Part shown: positions 1 to 9,059 of the stretch, one piece after another | How the letters are laid out: each line of letters begins with the position of its first letter | Numbering within the stretch: position 1 is the stretch's first letter | Assembly: GCF_003384725.1 (NCBI RefSeq) | Contig: NZ_QNVV01000002.1 | Coordinates: 248,001-312,000, forward strand | DNA from: Chryseobacterium pennipullorum | GTDB taxonomy: Bacteria > Bacteroidota > Bacteroidia > Flavobacteriales > Weeksellaceae | Direction of reading: 5' to 3' | DNA: 64,000 bases | Notes under the pieces: model-generated | What the model saw: only the letters and a program-made list of their open reading frames with translations | The model's database searches: none | Told to the model about the DNA's origin: nothing | Made by a program: the position numbers and the translations under genes

Positions 1-2703
1 CATGGCCATACCTTTCCAGGGGCAACAGTGCCTTTCGGAATGGTCCAGCTTTCTCCGGATACCAGAATAGATGGAAGCTGGGATGGATGCAGCGGCTACC
101 ATTACTCGGATTCTGTGATCTACGGCTTTTCTCATACCCATCTCAACGGAACAGGGGTTTCCGACTACGGAGACATCATGCTGATGCCTACAATGGGTAC
201 ACCGTCTTTGAGTAGTAAAGAGTACTCATCAAAGTTTTCACATAAAAACGAAAAGGCTACAGCCGGATTTTATTCGGTAAGGTTGGATAAAAATAATATT
301 GATGTTCGTCTTACCACGACCAAAAGAGTCGGATATCATGAATATACGTTCAATAATGCAGGAAGTGCCAATATTATTTTGGATCTGAATCACCGGGACA
401 AGCTTCTGGAAGGAGAGGTTAAAATAATCGATGATAGAACTGTTGAAGTATTCAGGAGAAGTGAGGCATGGGCTCTCAACCAGTACATCTACGCCCGGAT
501 TGAGTTTTCAAAACCAGTGAAAATTTCCCGTAAAGAAGTTAACGGAAAAGATGAAAATAATCACTTTACAGGAACAGAGCTGGCACTGGCTTTTTCTGCT
601 TCCGTTAAAAAAGGAGAAAAGATCAGTGTCAAAGTAGCTCTGTCACCAACCGGTTATGAAGGAGCACGAAAGAATATGATGGCAGAAGGGGGGGCGGAAG
701 ATTTTGATACGGTAAAAAAGCAAGCGGAAACCGTTTGGGATAAAGAACTTTCTAAAATAGAAGTAACGTCTGAGGATAAAAATAAACTTTCTGTTTTTTA
801 TACGGCACTGTATCATGTTTTCAGTCAGCCCAATATCAATATGGATGTTGACGGAAGATACAGAGGCCGGGATAATAAACTTTACACTGCGAAAGATTTT
901 GAGTATTACACGGTATTTTCACTTTGGGATACTTTCAGGGCTGCCCATCCCCTGATGACTTTGATCGACAGAAAAAGAACAGCTGATTTTATCAATACTT
1001 TTATAAAACAATTTGAACAGGGCGGAAAGCTTCCCGTGTGGGAGCTTGCCTCCAACGAAACCGAATGTATGATCGGTTATCATGCCGTTTCCGTTATTGC
1101 TGATGCCATGTCCAAAGGAATTAAAGGGTTTGATTATGAAAAAGCATATCAGGCTTCCAAAAGCTCAGCCATGCAGGATATTTTTGGTCTGAATGCTTAC
1201 AAACAGAATACCTACATCAGCATTGATGATGAACCTGAAAGTGTTTCCAAGACTTTAGAATATGCGTATGATGACTGGTGTATTGCCCAGATGGCTAACA
1301 TTTTAGGCAAAAAAGAGGATTATCGCTACTTTATGAAACGTTCTCAAGGCTGGAAAAACCTGTATAACCCTAAAAACGGCTTTATGCAGCCAAGAAAGAA
1401 TGGAAATTGGTATGAGCCATTTGATCCGAGAGAAGTGAACAACAATTATACGGAAGGCAATTCGTGGCACTATTCCTATTCTGTACAGCAGGATATTCCG
1501 GGACTTATAGCTGCCCATGGTGGGAAAGAAAAGTTTGAACAGTTTATCGATGCTATTTTTGCTGCTCCGGATACAACAACAGGCAGAGATCAGGCAGATA
1601 TCACCGGCCTGATGGGGCAATATGCACAGGGTAATGAGCCCAGCCATCATATTGCCTACCTATACAATTTTGTAGATAAACCAGAAAAAACAGACGCCAA
1701 AATTAAATATATTCTTGATCATTTCTATAAGAATACTCCCGACGGACTGATCGGAAATGAAGACTGCGGGCAAATGAGTGCATGGTATATCTTAAGCTCT
1801 TTAGGAATCTATGCGGTCACACCGGGATTACCGGAATGGCAAACCACTACGCCCTATTTTGATGAGGTTAAAATCCATCTTGAAGATGGCACGACCAGAA
1901 TCATTACGAAAAATACGGCTAAAACAGAGCTCAAAAGATTGGGGTTTGAGAATGTGCAGCCTGTCAAGGATCTCAAATATGCCCAATTAACACCTTCCCC
2001 AGTCATTTCAGCAGACAGGGTTTTTGATTTTTCCACTAAAGTTGAGATCACGCCGCTGAGCCCACATGATAAAGTCTATTACATGACGATGGATGAAAGC
2101 GATGCCAACAAAAGAAAAACATTTATCCCTTACAGAGGTCCTGTAACGGTTACTACATCCACCCAGATTATGGCATACGCTGAAAGAAACGGCGAGAAAA
2201 GTGCTGTAACTAGAGCCCAGATCAACAGAAGACCTAATTACTGGGACATTAGTGTTCTTTCCAAAGCTACTACTCAATATACAGCTGGCGGAAAGCTAGC
2301 GTTAATCGATGGAATCCGGGGCGATATCAACTGGAGGAAAGGCGAATGGCATGGATACCAGGGACAGAATTTTGAAGCGGTTATCGATTTTAAATCACCT
2401 CAGCAGATCACCAAACTGTCTTCCACTTATCTTCAGGATAGCAAAGCATGGATTCTGATGCCCAAAAAAGTGGAATATTACGCTTCAATGAACGGCAAAG
2501 ATTATATTCTTCTGGAAACAGTCACCCATGATATCGATCCGAAAGATGAAAAAGTTCAGACCAGAGATTTCGCCACTGAAATTCTTCCTACAGAAGCCCG
2601 ATACCTTAAGGTAAAAGCCTATCATTTCGGAAAACTTCCGGAGTGGCACCAGGGAGCAGGAGGCGAAGCCTATATCTTTATTGATGAAATTTCTGCACGA
2701 TAA
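1..2703 (+). CDS. GH92 family alpha-mannosidase, 5' end missing
   Basis: The reading frame is open from base 1, so the start lies upstream of the window. The first codons (HGHTFPGATVPFGMVQLSPD) are the conserved N-terminal motif of GH92 exo-alpha-mannosidases, which remove mannose from glycans using calcium. GNEPSHH (about 1633-1653), with the presumed acid Glu, and the NEDCGQMSAWYILSSLG stretch (about 1756-1806) are the family's catalytic landmarks. After the catalytic part come a short chitobiase-C-like beta domain (about 2050-2230) and a discoidin-like F5/8 type C domain (about 2300-2700), likely for sugar binding. It is probably secreted or periplasmic, but the signal peptide is outside the window. 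Family call is firm; exact linkage specificity is not. Confidence 0.93.
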   Translation, partial: HGHTFPGATVPFGMVQLSPDTRIDGSWDGCSGYHYSDSVIYGFSHTHLNGTGVSDYGDIMLMPTMGTPSLSSKEYSSKFSHKNEKATAGFYSVRLDKNNIDVRLTTTKRVGYHEYTFNNAGSANIILDLNHRDKLLEGEVKIIDDRTVEVFRRSEAWALNQYIYARIEFSKPVKISRKEVNGKDENNHFTGTELALAFSASVKKGEKISVKVALSPTGYEGARKNMMAEGGAEDFDTVKKQAETVWDKELSKIEVTSEDKNKLSVFYTALYHVFSQPNINMDVDGRYRGRDNKLYTAKDFEYYTVFSLWDTFRAAHPLMTLIDRKRTADFINTFIKQFEQGGKLPVWELASNETECMIGYHAVSVIADAMSKGIKGFDYEKAYQASKSSAMQDIFGLNAYKQNTYISIDDEPESVSKTLEYAYDDWCIAQMANILGKKEDYRYFMKRSQGWKNLYNPKNGFMQPRKNGNWYEPFDPREVNNNYTEGNSWHYSYSVQQDIPGLIAAHGGKEKFEQFIDAIFAAPDTTTGRDQADITGLMGQYAQGNEPSHHIAYLYNFVDKPEKTDAKIKYILDHFYKNTPDGLIGNEDCGQMSAWYILSSLGIYAVTPGLPEWQTTTPYFDEVKIHLEDGTTRIITKNTAKTELKRLGFENVQPVKDLKYAQLTPSPVISADRVFDFSTKVEITPLSPHDKVYYMTMDESDANKRKTFIPYRGPVTVTTSTQIMAYAERNGEKSAVTRAQINRRPNYWDISVLSKATTQYTAGGKLALIDGIRGDINWRKGEWHGYQGQNFEAVIDFKSPQQITKLSSTYLQDSKAWILMPKKVEYYASMNGKDYILLETVTHDIDPKDEKVQTRDFATEILPTEARYLKVKAYHFGKLPEWHQGAGGEAYIFIDEISAR

Positions 2704-2861
2704 TTTAACGTGGAAAAAGGAAGTATGAAAGCAAAAACAGATAATGACCTGCTTCGTGAAGTTTTTGGTCGAAAGCTAGCCATCAACAGTTAATCAATAA
2801 TTGCAGACTGACCACCGCTCAAGCAGAAACTTTCATCGTCCTGCATTCACGTTCAAGCTAT

Positions 2862-2899
2862 AAAAAATGCCCTCCAAAATTACGGAAGGCATTTTTTTT
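2862..2899. terminator. Bidirectional terminator between convergent genes
   Basis: An ATGCCcTCC / GGAaGGCAT stem has A-runs on its left and T-runs on its right. It lies between the converging GH92 and PhyH genes and can serve both. Confidence 0.8.
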
Positions 2900-3622
2900 C
2901 TAATTCAGTTTTTCAGACCATTTCAAAGCTTCTGGAAGTTCCCTATCTGAAAACTCGATGTGGATTACGCGTCTTTTCTTTCCGTTGGTTGTTCTGTTTG
3001 AGCCGTGAAGGGTAAGCGGTTTCATGATCATAATGCCGCCTTTTTCTACCATGCAGATTTCTTCTGTTTCTTCATTCCAATTGATGCTTTCAGGTCTGTA
3101 GATTCCTTTAGCATGGGAGTTTGGGATAACTTTTAAAGCTCCGTTATTTTCATCCGTATCATCCAGGTGGATTCTGATCGTATATATATTTTCCAAAATA
3201 TCTAATGGAGGCTGCACCGCAAACTGATTTTGCTTAGTCGTCCAGGGACCGAAGCCCGGTAAGTCCATTTTCTTATCCACAGAAATAGTAAGATCCTGAT
3301 GATACGCAACATACCAGTTGGAAGTTTCAGGTTTGTCAAAATAAATACTCTTCACTACAAAATATTTCTCCCCAAAAATTTCTTTAACAACTTTTTGAAT
3401 ATTATCATTAAAAATGAGATCCCTGATCTCTGGGATTTCTTTTAAAAACTGCCTTATCGCAAAAAGGTCCTTAGATTTCCTGAAATTCTCACGGGAGGTA
3501 TCTATATGGTTAAGAACATCAATTATTTTCTGAATTTCTTCATCAGAAAAAATGTGATTGATAACAGAAAAGCCATATTCGTGAATATGGCTTTTATATA
3601 ATTCTAAGTTTTCTAGACTCAT
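2900..3622 (-). CDS. Phytanoyl-CoA dioxygenase (PhyH) family protein
   Basis: A 240-aa protein with the Fe(II)/2-oxoglutarate dioxygenase triad: H108-x-D110 in YHQDLT and a distal His206 in LHGSN, followed by an Arg-rich strand (KKRRVIHIEF) that would bind 2-oxoglutarate. The family hydroxylates lipids or small secondary metabolites; the substrate cannot be read from the sequence. It lies 8 bp downstream of a dicarboxylate symporter on the same strand and is probably co-transcribed with it. One possible reading, which is inference only, is that the symporter helps supply 2-oxoglutarate or a related acid. Confidence 0.85.
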   Translation of the reverse strand: MSLENLELYKSHIHEYGFSVINHIFSDEEIQKIIDVLNHIDTSRENFRKSKDLFAIRQFLKEIPEIRDLIFNDNIQKVVKEIFGEKYFVVKSIYFDKPETSNWYVAYHQDLTISVDKKMDLPGFGPWTTKQNQFAVQPPLDILENIYTIRIHLDDTDENNGALKVIPNSHAKGIYRPESINWNEETEEICMVEKGGIMIMKPLTLHGSNRTTNGKKRRVIHIEFSDRELPEALKWSEKLN

Positions 3623-3630
3623 TATTTTAT

Positions 3631-4881
3631 TTAAATTTTATCTAAAGGCTCAGTTAATTGTCCCTCCCATTTTGATACGGCAGAAGTGGCCAGTGTATTT
3701 CCTAATACGTTGGTCATACTTCTTCCCATATCACAGAAGTGGTCGATTGGCAGAATTAAGGCAATCCCTTCCGGTGGAATCCCAAACATAGAGCAAGTAG
3801 CAACAATAATAACCAGGGAAGCTCTCGGAACCCCTGCAATACCTTTTGAAGTAAGCATCAGGACCAGAAGCATAGTGATCTGCTGTCCAATCGTCATCTC
3901 AATCCCGTAAATCTGTGCAATGAAGATCGAAGCAAAGGTCATATACATCATACTTCCATCCAGGTTAAATGAATATCCTAAAGGCAGGATGAAAGACACT
4001 ACCCTGCTGTTGCACCCGAATTTTTCAAGCTCTTCTACCAGTTTTGGGAATACCGCTTCCGAACTTGTCGTAGAAAATGCAATCAGTAAAGGCTCTTTAA
4101 TTCTTTTCATGAGATCAAAAAGACGGTTTCCTAAGATAAAATAACCTACGATCAGAAGAACGACCCAAAGTACTGCCAGCGCAAAGAAAAAGTCTCTCAG
4201 ATAAATGGCATAAACTTTAAATATTTCAAATCCATTGGTAGCAACTACTGCTGCAATAGCTCCCAATACTCCTAATGGAGCAAACCACATGATATATCCA
4301 ACCATTTTCAGGATTCCATGTGCCATGATATCAAAAAGTTTTACCACAGGTTTAGAATATTCTTCGCCCAAATTAGCCAGGGCAACACCAAACATAATGG
4401 CAAATACCACAATCTGCAATACTTCATTGGTAGCAAAAGCTTCGAATAAACTTTTAGGAATCATATGCTTCACAAAATCTTCAAGGGAAAAGCTCTTGCT
4501 GCTTTTCAAAAGCTCTTCAGCAGAGGAAACATCCTGTATCGGCAGTTTTGTTACATGTCCAGGCTCAAGCCAGTTCACGAGGATCAACCCTATAAAAAGT
4601 GAAATTAAAGAAGCTGAGATAAACCAAAGCATGGCTTTTGTTCCTACCCTTCCAATCATTTTGATATCACTCATTTTGGCAATACCCACTACCAGTGTTG
4701 TAAAAACCAATGGCGCAATAATCATCTGTACCAACCTGATAAAAACGGTTCCCAGCAATTTGATATTATTGGAAAAAGGTGCTGCGCTTTCCGGATACTT
4801 TACATGTACAACGCCTCCGATTCCTACTCCCAGGATAAGCGCAATGATAATTGCTATAAAAAGTTTATTCTGTCCTTTCAT
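3631..4881 (-). CDS. Dicarboxylate/amino acid:cation symporter (DAACS family)
   Basis: A 416-aa membrane protein of the SDF/GltP-DctA family, which moves C4-dicarboxylates or acidic amino acids with Na+ or H+. The serine-rich hairpin FSTTSSEAVFP, the substrate/cation motif NLDGSMMYMTFAS and the second hairpin GIAGVPRASLV are all present in the right order, and about eight hydrophobic segments are visible. Length matches the family. It is the first gene of a two-gene unit with the PhyH dioxygenase. A TATATTTG box lies 19-27 bases upstream of the start. Glutamate/aspartate versus dicarboxylate specificity is undecided. Confidence 0.93.
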   Translation of the reverse strand: MKGQNKLFIAIIIALILGVGIGGVVHVKYPESAAPFSNNIKLLGTVFIRLVQMIIAPLVFTTLVVGIAKMSDIKMIGRVGTKAMLWFISASLISLFIGLILVNWLEPGHVTKLPIQDVSSAEELLKSSKSFSLEDFVKHMIPKSLFEAFATNEVLQIVVFAIMFGVALANLGEEYSKPVVKLFDIMAHGILKMVGYIMWFAPLGVLGAIAAVVATNGFEIFKVYAIYLRDFFFALAVLWVVLLIVGYFILGNRLFDLMKRIKEPLLIAFSTTSSEAVFPKLVEELEKFGCNSRVVSFILPLGYSFNLDGSMMYMTFASIFIAQIYGIEMTIGQQITMLLVLMLTSKGIAGVPRASLVIIVATCSMFGIPPEGIALILPIDHFCDMGRSMTNVLGNTLATSAVSKWEGQLTEPLDKI

Positions 4882-4900
4882 ATATATAGTTCAATTTGCG

Positions 4901-4908
4901 CAAATATA
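4901..4908 (-). promoter_or_regulatory. -7 promoter box for the DAACS symporter
   Basis: TATATTTG on the minus strand matches the Bacteroidota consensus TAnnTTTG. It would give a leader of only about 10-15 bases. No clear TTTG -33 box is seen. Confidence 0.5.
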
Positions 4909-5043
4909 ATGGTTTTTCAATTGGCAGAAGATTTTCTTCGAAGCGTATTAATTTTCCATTAAGTTTTTAATCCCTGAAAATTAATTCTCTGGTTTAGAAA
5001 ATATTGTAAAAAATTTAAGAAAGATTTATTGAATTTTTATTCT

Positions 5044-5071
5044 TTTGGTACAAATTTTATTGTTACATTTG
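5044..5071 (+). promoter_or_regulatory. Promoter of the BON lipoprotein gene
   Basis: TTTG (5044-5047) and TACATTTG (5064-5071) match the Bacteroidota -33/-7 consensus with a slightly short 16-base spacer. The start codon follows 30 bases later. Confidence 0.55.
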
Positions 5072-5101
5072 AGAGTATAACAACATTAATAAATATACAA
5101 T

Positions 5102-5584
5102 ATGAAAAAAACTATCGCAATGGCTGCATTAGCTGTAGCTGTATCTTTCGGGGCAGTTTCTTGTAAAAAGAAAGTTTCTGATGCCGATCTTCAGACTCAG
5201 GCTACAACTGTAGTAACTTCTAATCCCAATGCTTCTGTTGAAGTAAAAGAAGGAGTAGCTCACCTAAGCGGAACTTTCGCAGATCAACAGTCTAAAGACG
5301 CTATGATTGCACAATTAAAAGCAATCAATGGGGTTAAAGATGTAATGGATATGTCTACTGTAGCTGCTGCACCGGCACCTGTAGAAACTAAATCAGCTGT
5401 AGATCCTGTAGTTCAGAAAAAAGTTCAGGATGCTGTAAAAGACTTCCCTACGGTAAAAGTAGAAGTAATCAATGACGAGCTTACTTTAACAGGAAATGTA
5501 TCCAAGGAGCAGGCTAAAAAAATCAAGCAGTCTGTAGACGCTTTAAAAGTGGGTAAAGTAAAGTATAACTACACGGTAAAATAA
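5102..5584 (+). CDS. BON domain lipoprotein
   Basis: A 160-aa protein. Residues 1-21 form a lipoprotein signal ending in GAVSC, so Cys21 should be lipidated and the protein held in a membrane facing the periplasm. Two BON repeats follow (about 26-85 and 103-160), each with the VxVxNGxVxLxG-like pattern (VEVKEGVAHLSG and VEVINDELTLTG). An Ala/Pro-rich linker separates them. BON domains bind phospholipid or peptidoglycan-associated surfaces and are often stress-induced (OsmY-like). It is followed after 6 bp by a second BON-like gene, so the two probably act together. Confidence 0.88.
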   Translation: MKKTIAMAALAVAVSFGAVSCKKKVSDADLQTQATTVVTSNPNASVEVKEGVAHLSGTFADQQSKDAMIAQLKAINGVKDVMDMSTVAAAPAPVETKSAVDPVVQKKVQDAVKDFPTVKVEVINDELTLTGNVSKEQAKKIKQSVDALKVGKVKYNYTVK

Positions 5585-5590
5585 TTTAAG

Positions 5591-6010
5591 ATGAGCACAT
5601 TACAAGATAAATATTCAAGCGTAGTTTCAGCAGCGCAGTCTGCAGGAATTTCAAACCTTCAGGTTCAGGAGCAGGACGGTATTCTTTATGTTTCCGGAGC
5701 AGCTTCCAACACCGCAGCTAAAGACGCAGTATGGAATGCTTTAGGAGCTATCGACTCTACTTATTCTGCATCCGACATCAATATCGATGTACAGGTAGCA
5801 GGTCTTTCTTCAGGAGCTTCTTTAACGGTAGCCACTGAAGATTCTAATCTTAATATCAGACAGGAGCCTTCTACTGAAGCCGCTGTAGTAGGTAAAGCAG
5901 CAAAAGGTTCTGCAGTTACCTTAATCGAGCAGACTTCTGATGACTGGTGGAAAGTGAAAACTGCCGATGGCCAGGAAGGATATGCATATTCCAGATATCT
6001 GAGAGCATAA
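5591..6010 (+). CDS. BON-like/SH3b domain protein
   Basis: A 139-aa protein. Residues about 1-72 resemble a BON fold (LQVQEQDGILYVSGAASN...AKDAVWNAL). Residues about 78-139 form a bacterial SH3 domain (LNIRQEPS...VVGKA...DDWWKVKTADGQEGYAYSRYL), which usually binds cell-wall peptides. No signal peptide or membrane helix is seen at the N terminus, which is unexpected for an SH3b protein. It follows the BON lipoprotein by 6 bp and is closed by a strong terminator, so the pair is a clean two-gene operon. Confidence 0.8.
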   Translation: MSTLQDKYSSVVSAAQSAGISNLQVQEQDGILYVSGAASNTAAKDAVWNALGAIDSTYSASDINIDVQVAGLSSGASLTVATEDSNLNIRQEPSTEAAVVGKAAKGSAVTLIEQTSDDWWKVKTADGQEGYAYSRYLRA

Positions 6011-6039
6011 AATAATTTTTTAGAAATATTTCTATAAGA

Positions 6040-6066
6040 CATCCCTATATTGGGATGTTTTTTTAT
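6040..6066 (+). terminator. Rho-independent terminator of the BON operon
   Basis: The hairpin CATCCC-tatatt-GGGATG is followed directly by a run of seven T. It lies just before the next gene on the same strand. Confidence 0.85.
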
Positions 6067-6087
6067 TTTTACTCCTTTGAAGAACCG

Positions 6088-8802
6088 ATGAAGAAAATCT
6101 TACTGCTATTGCTACTAATGTGTAATTTTTTGATTGTAGATGCTCAGAAACTGCACATTGAAGGAAAAGTACATGATTCAGGAAAAAAACCACTGGAAAA
6201 TGCTACGGTCTATCTGCTGAAGATCAAAGATTCTTCCATTGTCAATTATACAGCCACCAATAAAGAGGGTAAATTTTCGTTGAAAATCGATGAGGTGAAT
6301 GAACCGTCAATTCTGAAAATTGATGCTGATCAGTTATTGTATTCGAAGACATTCGAAAATATTGACCGTTCTTTGACGTTAGGAGATATTGAGCTTGAAA
6401 AAAAGCCTGTGATCAATATTGACGAGGTAAAAATCACGATTTCGCCGGTAAAGGTAAAAAAGGATACGATCGAATTCAATGCTTCGGCTATTAATGTACG
6501 TCCTGACAGCAAAATTGAAGAACTGCTGAAACAGATTCCGGGAGTAGAGGTAGGCAATGACGGAAAAATTACAGCCAATGGAAAAGAAGTAGACCAGATT
6601 ATGGTTAATGGAAAACCTTTTTTTGATAAGGATGGCAAAATTGCCCTGCAAAACCTTCCCGCAGATATCATTAAAAACATACAGCTTACCACCACCAAGA
6701 CAAAGGAAGAAGAACTTAGCGGAAAGCCACCGAAATCACAGAATACCACCATCAATTTTAATATCGATGAAAAGAAAAACAAAGGGCTTATTTCAAGAAT
6801 TACTGTGGGCTACGGATCAGATAAACGGTATGAGGGAAACGCACTCATCAGCTATTTCAAAGGAGATACCAAGATAAGCCTTCTGGCCTCTTCCAATAAT
6901 ATCAATTCAAAAAGTATCTCTGCTGATGATGTTTTTGATAATATGGGAAGCAGGGGCTATGGATCCCAGAAAAGTGGCAGCGGTATTGAGAAGTCTTCTA
7001 CAGTTGGGGTTAACTACAATGACAAGCTTGGAAATGATTTGGACCTGGACAACTTCAGCCTTAAGTATTCAACCTCAGAAAAAGAAACACGTTCCAAGGT
7101 TTCTAAAAATACACTTCTTCCTGATTATACCCTGAAAACCAATTCTGAAAGTAATGGGCAGAATGAATCAAGACAATATACTTTCGACAGCTCGGCCAGA
7201 ATAAAACTGGATTCATTGACCAATATTTACATCGCGCCCTCGTTTTCAAAATCAGAAGATTTCAGCTTCAACAGATCAAAATCTACCTCTTCAAGAGATG
7301 AAAGAATGCTAAATGAAAGCGGCTCTTCAAGTAGTAATAAAGGAGAAAGCAACACGTTCACTCCCAATATCTATTTTTCCAAAAACCTGAAGAAAAAAGG
7401 TCGCCTGATCTCTGCGGTTGTAAACACCACTATTTCCGAATCAAAAAATGACGATATCAATCAGTCACAGAATACATTTTATCAGGAATCAGGAACAACT
7501 ACTGATAACCGGGACCAGCAACAGAAAAGCAGAATACAGAACAATTCATACAGCTTCAGTGCGGGATATACAGAACCTATCTCCGATTCCGCAATGGTAA
7601 GTGTCCAGCTGCAGTATAGTTCAAAACTGTCAAGAAACATAAAGGATTTTAATGATTTTGATCCGGCTACCGGACAGTACTCAAAATACAATATTCTTCT
7701 TTCCAACAGCATGGATCAAAGAATTAATCAGATCTCACCTGAACTTTCTTTTATGCTTTTTAAGAAGAAATTTAACACCTGGGCAACCGTTAATCTTGAT
7801 ATCTCGGATATGAAGGTAGGCTCCGTGTATCAGGGGCAGCAATATGATCTTCAGAAAAGCTTTGTTCTTCCGCGGTATGCTGTCAATTTTCAATATGCTT
7901 TTTCTGACCGCAAAAGGCTGACGCTATCTCATTTTTCCAGCTTTAATATCCCGGGAGTGGAACAGCTCATTCCATTCAAAGATGAGTCTGACCCGCTGAT
8001 CACCTATACCGGAAATCCTGACCTTAAAAATACATGGACAACCACCAATACGATTTCCTTCAACGACTTCAACATTATCAAGAAGTTCAACTATTATATC
8101 AACGCGGGATTCACCTACAAAAACAATGATGTCATCAGATTTTCCCGATATGACAATTCTGGAAAACAAATCGTTACCTACGATAATATAAGCGGAAATA
8201 AAAATCTCAACGTCAGTACAGGTCTTAGCAAAACCTTTAAATGGAAAGATCACAAGCTGACCATTAATCCTAGATTTAACATGAATTATAATTTCAATAA
8301 TGGCTTTATCGACGGACAGGCCTACAAAAGCAATTCGTACAGCTTAAACCCGGGATTGAATATGAGCTATGAAATCAAGGATAAATTTATGATCAAACCT
8401 TCATATAGGCTTGGATACAGCTTCTCAAAATATTCCAACTACAATGTAGGTCAGGTAAATACAGCCAATCAGTCACTGAAGCTGGAACTAACCAACTATC
8501 TTTTTCAAAGCAGATTCGTCTTTGGTAATGACTTTGAGTACAATACCAATTCCAATATTGCTCCAGGATTCAAAAAAGACTTTTATTTCTGGAATACAAG
8601 CATAGGCTATTCCTTTTATAAAAAACAATTTACTGCCAAAGTAAAGATTTACGATGTGCTGAATCAAAACCAAAGCGTGAGAAGAACGATCACCGATTCT
8701 TATTTCGAAGACCGTGAAGAACTTATTCTTAGGCGGTATATTATGTTTTCGCTGAGTATGAAGCTAAATAAGTTTGTCGGAAAAAAAACGAAAAAGAGCT
8801 AA
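6088..8802 (+). CDS. Outer membrane beta-barrel protein with N-terminal carboxypeptidase-regulatory-like domain
   Basis: A 904-aa protein starting MKKILLLLLLMCNFLIVDAQ, a clear signal peptide. An upstream in-frame start (6055) is unlikely because it lies in the preceding terminator. Residues about 20-100 form a carboxypeptidase D regulatory-like beta-sandwich (GKVHDSGKKPLENATVYLL). Then comes a plug-like region (IPGVEVGNDGKITANGKEV) and a long beta barrel ending in alternating aromatic strands. This is the architecture of the Bacteroidota 'outer membrane beta-barrel family' related to TonB-dependent receptors. No SusD-like partner lies beside it. The ligand is unknown; peptide or metal uptake are possibilities. 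A weak GC-rich hairpin follows. Confidence 0.88.
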   Translation: MKKILLLLLLMCNFLIVDAQKLHIEGKVHDSGKKPLENATVYLLKIKDSSIVNYTATNKEGKFSLKIDEVNEPSILKIDADQLLYSKTFENIDRSLTLGDIELEKKPVINIDEVKITISPVKVKKDTIEFNASAINVRPDSKIEELLKQIPGVEVGNDGKITANGKEVDQIMVNGKPFFDKDGKIALQNLPADIIKNIQLTTTKTKEEELSGKPPKSQNTTINFNIDEKKNKGLISRITVGYGSDKRYEGNALISYFKGDTKISLLASSNNINSKSISADDVFDNMGSRGYGSQKSGSGIEKSSTVGVNYNDKLGNDLDLDNFSLKYSTSEKETRSKVSKNTLLPDYTLKTNSESNGQNESRQYTFDSSARIKLDSLTNIYIAPSFSKSEDFSFNRSKSTSSRDERMLNESGSSSSNKGESNTFTPNIYFSKNLKKKGRLISAVVNTTISESKNDDINQSQNTFYQESGTTTDNRDQQQKSRIQNNSYSFSAGYTEPISDSAMVSVQLQYSSKLSRNIKDFNDFDPATGQYSKYNILLSNSMDQRINQISPELSFMLFKKKFNTWATVNLDISDMKVGSVYQGQQYDLQKSFVLPRYAVNFQYAFSDRKRLTLSHFSSFNIPGVEQLIPFKDESDPLITYTGNPDLKNTWTTTNTISFNDFNIIKKFNYYINAGFTYKNNDVIRFSRYDNSGKQIVTYDNISGNKNLNVSTGLSKTFKWKDHKLTINPRFNMNYNFNNGFIDGQAYKSNSYSLNPGLNMSYEIKDKFMIKPSYRLGYSFSKYSNYNVGQVNTANQSLKLELTNYLFQSRFVFGNDFEYNTNSNIAPGFKKDFYFWNTSIGYSFYKKQFTAKVKIYDVLNQNQSVRRTITDSYFEDREELILRRYIMFSLSMKLNKFVGKKTKKS

Positions 8803-8831
8803 CACCCTACATTTATATTTTCTTAATAATG

Positions 8832-8845
8832 GCCGGATCTCCGGC
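8832..8845 (+). terminator. Weak possible terminator after the beta-barrel gene
   Basis: A short GCCGG-atct-CCGGC hairpin is followed by TATTT. The T-tract is poor, so function is uncertain. The rest of 8846-9059 is AT-rich with no gene. Confidence 0.35.
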
Positions 8846-9059
8846 TATTTCTCGATTACAAGGCTTACTTTTCCAATCACAAAAAGACAAAAAATTTCCA
8901 GCATCAAGTTTTTAAATCTCAGACTTTGTTCGCAAGTGTTTTAGAATTATCCCATTTAACTAAAAAAAATACAACCATACTTCATTTTTAGAGGAAGATT
9001 CATACGATACGCTACGAAAAGAGTATATTTATTTATAAATTAGCCGTAAATTTTTTTCT

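Noticed and set aside
2725..2793. Small 22-codon frame downstream of the GH92 gene
   Set aside because: Too short, with no recognisable motif and no conserved features; chance is the simplest reading.
4235..4909. 224-codon plus-strand frame opposite the symporter
   Set aside because: It is the antisense shadow of a gene with intact family motifs.
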